A DNA stretch of 64,000 bases from Gudongella sp049310905 (GTDB lineage: Bacteria > Bacillota > Clostridia > Tissierellales > Tissierellaceae). The notes beneath the pieces are model-generated. The model did not search any database, was not told the origin of the DNA, and saw only the letters and a list, made by a program, of their open reading frames with translations. Location: positions 1 to 64,000 of the forward strand of contig NZ_JBMEMN010000005.1 in the NCBI RefSeq assembly GCF_049310905.1, given 5' to 3'. How positions within the stretch are numbered: position 1 is the first letter of the stretch; each line of letters starts with the position of its first letter. Positions 58,719 to 64,000 of the stretch are shown piece after piece. Made by a program: the position numbers and the translations under genes.

Positions 58719-61529
58719 TTATTTAAAGTTGTAAGGAGTTTTCACCTGGTATGTTATGTTGTTGCCATTTACAATAAATTCAGCATAGGAATAATTTGAG
58801 AAGTCATCAGGAGTACTGATGCTAGCTCCTGTTAGAGTAAGATATCTCACTCCATCCTTCAGGGTGTAGCTATTTTCTCCATCACTTTGAACTACAAATA
58901 TATTTTTTCCGTTCTCCATCTGTTCTACCATTAGCTCGTGGAACAAATCTGCTTCCATTTTATCATTAAAGCCGTTTGGTCCGAAAACAGGTCTTGATAC
59001 AGAAATAATTATATTGGGTTCACTTCTATTTTGCAGGTCTGAAACAAGTTGAACCCACTGATTGCCGTTTGCCGCTCTAATACCATCTGCGTGAGCCTGA
59101 AGATTAATTACATATACCCCTTCAGCCTGAGCCTTCCCGTAGGTACTGCCACCGTTAATAGTGGAAGTGTGCGATATTGCGCTTTTGAATTCACTTGTCA
59201 TATTACCAACCTGCACACCAATACTTGATGCGGACAAGGATTCTGTAAGGCCTTTTAGCCTGTGAGAAGATACTACTTTTGCAAGCAGTGTATTACCCGA
59301 AATTTTAGGCTCGCTGTATATTGATACTTTTACGCCACTGCTTTCAGCTGGCAAATGAAGTGGATCCTGTACCCGGGTTGATGTAGGTACCGAAGACATA
59401 TCAACTGGCAATGTTGAGAATGACTTCAGGTCATCAATAACTATTCTGCCCGTAGGGAACTTTTCTGCATTAACTTCTGCAACATATATTCTTTGCAGGC
59501 TTATAGGATATGATATATTTCCTGGAAGCTGAGCTTCCAAATATCTCCAGTCATTGAAATCCATTGATTTTGTAAAATCAATTATATAAGAGTTTCCTCT
59601 TGAATCAATTACAGTTCCTCTTAACCATACTCCTGAAGAATCACCCAGTACGGTTAATCCAAGCTTCTGTGGAGATCCTTGGAGTAAGAGACCTTTGGAT
59701 GTTGATTTGAAATCAAGATATGCTGCCCTGGTGTTAGTTCCTTGTGAAAAGTCATATATTATTTCAATGGCTTTTTCTCCATCAAATGATTCATCTGTAA
59801 CCTGGACTGATCCTTTTACATCTGCTGGATATCCTGAGAATCCAATATCCATCTTCTCTTCGAAGGAAGTGATTGGAGTCTGAACAATTCCAACGGATAC
59901 AGGAATTGCTTTTGAAGCATTTCCAGAAGACACTATCAAGGCACCTGAAGCCGGTCTTGAGGATGCTAGAAAAACTCCGTCCTTTACTGTTCCAACATCT
60001 CCGATTGTTCTAAAGCTTACCTGTGACATTTCCAGCTTACCCTCGCGGCCGATTTCATCAACCCCAATAATCGAACCGATAGTTCTTGTTCCGCCTGGGG
60101 AAAGAGATATGCTTTCAAGATCAGTTCTTATTTCTACAGGAGGATTCAAGACCCTAATGGAAGCAGTTGCATTAACCCCGTAATAAGTGACATTAATCTC
60201 TCCATTTCCTGGTGAAACTCCTTTGAAGGTACTTCCATCAACCTTACCAATGCCATTTGATACGGACCATTGTGCAGTGGCTGGATCGATTGTGTAAAGG
60301 TTGTTGTTTTTATCATATCCTTGAATTTTCAAATTAGTCGTGCTGCCTGAGAATACGTACTCTGAATTGACAGCTAGAACCATTCTCTCAATATCACCTT
60401 TTGGCGCTGTTGAGAATACTCCGATTCCATTTACTACATTTCTTTGTTCTGTAGGTTTATTGACAAATTCAGCTACGGCCTGATTGATGGGTTTGATGGC
60501 CATAGCGGTTGAACCACCACCATCAAGGTTAACTCCGTTATAAGCTCCAAGTTCCATCATCAGGTTTCCCAGAGTTTCCTGAGTGGTTCCCTTGAAGTAG
60601 GTGTCGCGTCCATCAACAGTTACCATAATAACTTCCTTTTGATCTCTGGATATGCCAAGACCCGTTCTTGGTTGATTTCCCGAGATATTTAAATCGGTAT
60701 TTGTTACCTGCCCGTCCCTTAGGACTATGCTTCCTGAACCGATGGCAAATCTAATGGACTCCATATCCGGTGATATGTTGATATCCGTTTGGACTTTATC
60801 TCCAGGATTGAAAAGGAGAAGATTTGAGCTTTTTGAAGATAGTACATATGAGTTATCAGATACAGGGATGTCAAAAGCATCTCCACCAGTTCTTCTTTCC
60901 ATAACCATTCCATCAACGACAAGAACCTCGTGAAGATCATTTCTGAATCTTGCACCAATGGATTTCGTTCCCCAGTCTGAATTCAGCAGAGTGATGGTAA
61001 TAAATTCAGCATGGAGCTTATTGACAGTATCAATGTTAAGTACATTACCTGTATTGTAATTAGTGATTGTCATGTTCTTGTTGAAATAGTCAATATATGC
61101 CGTGTTGTCTCTAGTAGTAAAGAATGTTGGCAGATTATTTGGTGAAGATAATACTCTTCCATTATCCACAAGAACTCCCAGTGATGATGGTATTGGGTTT
61201 GCATTGTAGAAGTCACCATTAATACCGGCAACAGCATTTCTTTGTTCAACCAGCCCTCTAACAGTAGTTCTTGATGAAAGACCATCCCGGTGGTATAAGG
61301 AACCCAGCGATGTATATTGATCATTCAGGTCAATTCTCAGTACATTGATATTGTACCAGCCACCTAGTGTAAATCTTTCGATTCTTTCATGGACCACACC
61401 TGATGAGACGGGTGTTGTTTGGATCTTTTCGTGAATGGTTGTAGGCATTGCAGTTGCATCCGCTGCAGGATTTGAAAGTGTTACTGATATTGTAATTAAG
61501 CCTAAAGCAATAATGTTTTTAATCTTCAT
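58719..61529 (-). CDS. Secreted phosphodiester glycosidase family protein with degenerate phosphoesterase-like tail
   Basis: A 936-residue exported protein. A signal peptide (MKIKNIIALGLITISVTLS, cleaved near ADATA) is followed by a phosphodiester glycosidase (NAGPA-like) domain at about 60-370, with AGINGDFYNANPIPSSLGV near residue 95 and VNLDGGGSTAMAI near 328-340. Next come Ig-like domains (about 380-540), a jelly-roll-like module (about 545-700) and a C-terminal domain whose order resembles the second half of calcineurin-type phosphoesterases, but with the metal histidines missing. The start at 61529 has GGAGAGGAG upstream. It probably trims phosphodiester-linked sugars of wall or exopolysaccharide. 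The tail assignment is tentative. Confidence 0.82.
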   Translation of the reverse strand: MKIKNIIALGLITISVTLSNPAADATAMPTTIHEKIQTTPVSSGVVHERIERFTLGGWYNINVLRIDLNDQYTSLGSLYHRDGLSSRTTVRGLVEQRNAVAGINGDFYNANPIPSSLGVLVDNGRVLSSPNNLPTFFTTRDNTAYIDYFNKNMTITNYNTGNVLNIDTVNKLHAEFITITLLNSDWGTKSIGARFRNDLHEVLVVDGMVMERRTGGDAFDIPVSDNSYVLSSKSSNLLLFNPGDKVQTDINISPDMESIRFAIGSGSIVLRDGQVTNTDLNISGNQPRTGLGISRDQKEVIMVTVDGRDTYFKGTTQETLGNLMMELGAYNGVNLDGGGSTAMAIKPINQAVAEFVNKPTEQRNVVNGIGVFSTAPKGDIERMVLAVNSEYVFSGSTTNLKIQGYDKNNNLYTIDPATAQWSVSNGIGKVDGSTFKGVSPGNGEINVTYYGVNATASIRVLNPPVEIRTDLESISLSPGGTRTIGSIIGVDEIGREGKLEMSQVSFRTIGDVGTVKDGVFLASSRPASGALIVSSGNASKAIPVSVGIVQTPITSFEEKMDIGFSGYPADVKGSVQVTDESFDGEKAIEIIYDFSQGTNTRAAYLDFKSTSKGLLLQGSPQKLGLTVLGDSSGVWLRGTVIDSRGNSYIIDFTKSMDFNDWRYLEAQLPGNISYPISLQRIYVAEVNAEKFPTGRIVIDDLKSFSTLPVDMSSVPTSTRVQDPLHLPAESSGVKVSIYSEPKISGNTLLAKVVSSHRLKGLTESLSASSIGVQVGNMTSEFKSAISHTSTINGGSTYGKAQAEGVYVINLQAHADGIRAANGNQWVQLVSDLQNRSEPNIIISVSRPVFGPNGFNDKMEADLFHELMVEQMENGKNIFVVQSDGENSYTLKDGVRYLTLTGASISTPDDFSNYSYAEFIVNGNNITYQVKTPYNFK

Positions 61530-61695
61530 GTATGTCTCCTCTCCTTTATGCATCATTAGCTCTATTATATAGTGAGGAAGGTAGTGGTAGGTTACAATCC
61601 TGTTACGAATGTATTAAGTATTATTATCTAAACAATTTCGGGACCATGTTTATTGAACAAAACACAGGGTAAAATATAGTCAGAGGTGCCTGGAC

Positions 61696-62886
61696 ATGGT
61701 CGAAATATATACCTTGGGTAATTTCGACATTCGATTCAATGACGTATCGATTTTGCAATCCATAGGTAGCAAACATAGGTTAATAAAATTATTCAAGTAT
61801 CTACTAACGTTTGAAGGAAAAAAACTGCTTCCCGAAGATATTATTGAAGATTTATCGCAGGATGAATATGCGGAGCCACTTAATGCACTTAGGACACAGA
61901 TTTCCAGGGTCAGGGGAATGTTCCCTTTGGAGACCTACGGAGTTGTGCCCTTTTTTAGTATAGATTTTATTGATGGTTATTACATATTTAAATTGAGCAT
62001 TGACTGTTTTGTGGATTTTATCTATATGCAGAAATGCATTCAAAGAGAAGAAATTCAAGGGACTGCCGAACAATATGACAATTGTGAAGAGATAGTAAGG
62101 TTATACAAAGGACGCTACTTAGGGGAGCTTGGGGACCAGGAATGGTTGATTCCCGTAAGGAACAGGTTTGACAGATTATATATTAAAAACCTTACAAAGT
62201 ATCTTCAGTATCTTATGAACAACAGGTTGTTCAATAGAGTTTTAACAATATGTGAAGAAGCAATTATATACAAGCCTTATGAAGAGATATTACATATTTA
62301 CTATATGGAAGCCCTGGAAGCTTTGGGAGAAAACAAATCTGCAATCAATCATTATAGCTACTGTACCACAAGACTCTATAGGGAACTTGGCGAATCCCCA
62401 AGTGATAGGATGAAAGATTTCTACAAGAGAGTTAAGATAAACAACAACCACAATAACCACAATAATCACAACTCAATTATTCACATGGATTCCTTAAGCA
62501 ATGATTTGCATCTCAATAATGATCGAGGTAGTGCATTGGTTTGTGATATGAAACAGTTTGAATTTATATATAATTACGAAAAGTCTTTGCTGGAAAGAGA
62601 AAAATGGGATGTCTTTCTAGGGATTCTTACACTTGATCATTTCGGGGTGGTCAGAAATGATGGGAATAATTTTGAAGAGAATACAAGGCAATTAATCAAT
62701 TCTATGCAATACAATCTCAGGAAAGGGGATGTTCTTGCTCAATGGAACTGTAACCAGGCGCTGATACTATTAAAAGCATCCGGCGAGTGCGATATTAAGT
62801 GTGTAATTGAAAGAATTCAAAACTGCTTTCAGAATGTTATCAGCAATGAAAATATAGCCTTAAACATTAAACTAAGAAAAATATAA
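61696..62886 (+). CDS. BTAD-domain (SARP-like) transcriptional regulator with GGDEF-derived tail
   Basis: A 396-residue regulator. Residues 1-90 form an OmpR-type winged helix (MVEIYTLGNFDIRF, DALRTQISRVRG-like segment), and about 95-255 the bacterial transcriptional activator (BTAD) repeat domain, ending with HYSYCTTRLYRELGESPSDRM. An Asn/His-rich linker (NNNHNNHNNHN, about 249-260) leads to a tail at about 280-396, in which LRKGDVLAQWNCNQALILLK aligns with the RxGDxLARWGGDEFxxLL core of diguanylate cyclases but lacks GGDEF, so it should be catalytically dead. AGAGGTG precedes the ATG. Two perfect 11-bp direct repeats lie upstream of the next gene, a likely target. Confidence 0.75.
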   Translation: MVEIYTLGNFDIRFNDVSILQSIGSKHRLIKLFKYLLTFEGKKLLPEDIIEDLSQDEYAEPLNALRTQISRVRGMFPLETYGVVPFFSIDFIDGYYIFKLSIDCFVDFIYMQKCIQREEIQGTAEQYDNCEEIVRLYKGRYLGELGDQEWLIPVRNRFDRLYIKNLTKYLQYLMNNRLFNRVLTICEEAIIYKPYEEILHIYYMEALEALGENKSAINHYSYCTTRLYRELGESPSDRMKDFYKRVKINNNHNNHNNHNSIIHMDSLSNDLHLNNDRGSALVCDMKQFEFIYNYEKSLLEREKWDVFLGILTLDHFGVVRNDGNNFEENTRQLINSMQYNLRKGDVLAQWNCNQALILLKASGECDIKCVIERIQNCFQNVISNENIALNIKLRKI

Positions 62887-62905
62887 AAAAGTTTTACATA
62901 GTGGG

Positions 62906-62941
62906 AACCTTGGAATCTAGATATTCCAGGGTTTTTTTTTT
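62906..62941 (+). terminator. Terminator after the BTAD regulator
   Basis: AACCTTGGAAT and ATTCCAGGGTT pair around CTAGAT with ten or more Ts following. Confidence 0.88.
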
Positions 62942-62956
62942 ATGATTGATTCGTGA

Positions 62957-62991
62957 AATTAAGATGTAATTAAGATGTAATCGAGTTGACA
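62957..62991 (+). promoter_or_regulatory. 11-bp direct repeats and -35 box upstream of the surface-protein gene
   Basis: AATTAAGATGT occurs twice head to tail (62957-62967, 62968-62978), and a third, weaker unit (7 of 11 bases) follows and overlaps TTGACA at 62986-62991. SARP regulators bind direct repeats spaced one helical turn (11 bp) near the -35. A BTAD regulator is encoded just upstream. No good -10 is seen at the normal distance, fitting an activator-dependent promoter. Confidence 0.5.
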
Positions 62992-63059
62992 TCCATGTAG
63001 GTATATATCCAGTGACAACAAAAGTTACAAAATAGTTACACATGAAAGGAGCGGTTTTC

Positions 63060-64000
63060 ATGAGAAGAAAAATCAAAATGATAACAGTAATTGTTGTTAC
63101 GCTTTCCATGATCATTTCCATGGGGACAGTTTCTTTTGGAGAAGAGCTATCAGTAACAGAAGAACCGGTAGTAGAAGAACCGGTAGTGGAAGAACCAGTA
63201 GTGGAAGAACCAGTAGTGGAAGAACCAGTAGTGGAAGAACCAGTAGTGGAAGAACCAGTAGTGGAAGAACCGATAGTGGAAGAACCGGTAGTGGAAGAAC
63301 CGGTAACAGAAGATCCGGTAACAGAAGATCCAGTAGTGGAAGAACCGGTAGCAGAAGAACCAGTAGTAGAGGAACCAGTAGTAGAGGATGCGATCGTAGG
63401 AGAACCAACAATTCTGGAGCCAACGATCCTTGAACCTGTATTTGTAGAAGAAACCATACCGCGATATATATCTTTAAATATAGGTGTTGAACCCGACAGA
63501 GAGAATTATACGAATGGAGACCTTGTTCAGTATGACATATCAATTGAGAACAATGGTACTGATCCAATAGAGGACTTAGATGTATCGGATGATATGGGTG
63601 TGAATGAGAAAATCGGTTATCTTGAAGCAGGTAATAGGGTTGTTATTACAGGAAAATATAGAATAGATGACTACAACAGGTTGGAAAGCATTGGAAATAC
63701 TGTAGATATTTCTGCAGTTTGTGATGGTGAAAGATTCAGTGGAAAAGTTGGATTTGTTGTTTCGGTTGAAATACCTAGAGGTTCAATTACCATAACAAAT
63801 AGTGTCAAGGGGGAAGCTGTTTCGAATCAGGAATTCACAGTACTTATCGAAGGACCAGACAATTTTATGAGTTACGTTGAGCTGGGAGAATCAGATACTG
63901 TTACCTTAAGGAATCTTTTTATTGGTGAGTATAAGATTACACCGCTCGAGTCTATGAATTTCAGATTGGTTAACTCTGAGGAAATAATCAGCCTTACCAC
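63060..64000 (+). CDS. Secreted surface protein with (EEPVV)n repeat tract, truncated by the window end
   Basis: The frame runs from the ATG at 63060 to the window edge (313 codons) without a stop. AAAGGAG lies 8 bases upstream. It encodes a signal peptide (about 1-29, MRRKIKMITVIVVTLSMIIS then MGTVSFG), about 16 acidic five-residue repeats of the EEPVV type at 63152-63391, a linker with EPTILEPTILEP, and then beta-rich domains: about 138-240 resembles DUF11/CARDB-like surface modules (YTNGDLVQYDISIENNG), and from 245 on a SpaA/prealbumin-like module (GSITITNSVKGEAVSNQEFT). A sortase motif or anchor, if any, would lie beyond the window. Confidence 0.85.
   Translation, partial: MRRKIKMITVIVVTLSMIISMGTVSFGEELSVTEEPVVEEPVVEEPVVEEPVVEEPVVEEPVVEEPVVEEPIVEEPVVEEPVTEDPVTEDPVVEEPVAEEPVVEEPVVEDAIVGEPTILEPTILEPVFVEETIPRYISLNIGVEPDRENYTNGDLVQYDISIENNGTDPIEDLDVSDDMGVNEKIGYLEAGNRVVITGKYRIDDYNRLESIGNTVDISAVCDGERFSGKVGFVVSVEIPRGSITITNSVKGEAVSNQEFTVLIEGPDNFMSYVELGESDTVTLRNLFIGEYKITPLESMNFRLVNSEEIISLT

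Noticed and set aside
63152..63391. Regular 15-bp repeats as a CRISPR array or minisatellite
   Set aside because: There are no spacers, and the repeats keep the reading frame of a secreted protein.
62894..63567. Two minus-strand frames (187 and 151 codons) rich in Ser-Thr-Gly or Leu-Pro repeats
   Set aside because: They are antisense shadows of the EEPVV codon repeats. The plus-strand frame has a ribosome binding site, a signal peptide and proper downstream domains.

Overview
The window is a 64 kb stretch of chromosome from a low-GC Gram-positive anaerobe. The best fit is a peptide- and amino-acid-fermenting member of the Clostridia (Tissierella / Peptostreptococcales type). Reasons: T-box leaders on branched-chain amino acid genes, a coenzyme-B12-type (class II) ribonucleotide reductase with a putative NrdR box, a pyrophosphate-type phosphofructokinase, the lysine-fermentation pair kal-kce, a full oligopeptide importer, an arginine-phosphatase-type ywlE, and the gene order rho-rpmE-(DUF1385)-prmC-prfA-sua5-ywlE-rpiB-upp-wecA-wecB familiar from Clostridia. 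Species assignment is inference. No tRNA, rRNA, CRISPR array, transposase or prophage was seen.

Layout. 1-9178: branched-chain amino acid synthesis in two T-box-controlled blocks (leuACDB with a probable Leu specifier; a stand-alone ACT subunit plus ilvC-ilvB-ilvE with an Ile specifier). The two promoters share an upstream AT-rich block that resembles a CodY site. There is no ilvD and no full-length ilvN. 9278-18278: a DUF401 permease, two tandem 2-hydroxyacid dehydrogenases, an NhaC antiporter, two universal stress proteins flanking an M20 amidohydrolase, then deoD and a nucleoside hydrolase. 18279-18579: a MITE-like intergenic repeat. 18580-32000: a cyclodeaminase, nrdJ, oppBCDF-oppA, an MFS permease, a 33-residue membrane peptide and a Lon-like protease. 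31910-41432: a PatB/MalY-type lyase, a block of palindromic repeats, a secreted SLH-like protein, pyrG, an ABC export operon with a large five-module extracellular partner, and PPi-phosphofructokinase.

41629-44820: kal and kce, separated by a branched, structured repeat element (second, internally deleted copy at about 55.9 kb), then a gamma-glutamyltransferase. 45043-58664: housekeeping genes for transcription termination, ribosome and release-factor modification, a two-gene chromate-type transporter, tRNA modification, uracil salvage, undecaprenyl-linked glycan initiation, murA and mreB/mbl. 58719-64000: surface and regulation: a secreted phosphodiester-glycosidase protein with a degenerate phosphoesterase-like tail, a divergent BTAD (SARP-like) regulator with a GGDEF-derived tail, and a truncated surface protein with 16 five-residue repeats.

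Together the genes describe an organism that imports peptides, ferments amino acids, can make Leu/Ile/Val under charged-tRNA control and builds a decorated Gram-positive envelope. The parts least explained by known annotation are the branched repeat between kal and kce, the ABC/CARDB operon, and the BTAD regulator with 11-bp direct repeats upstream of the repeat-rich surface protein.
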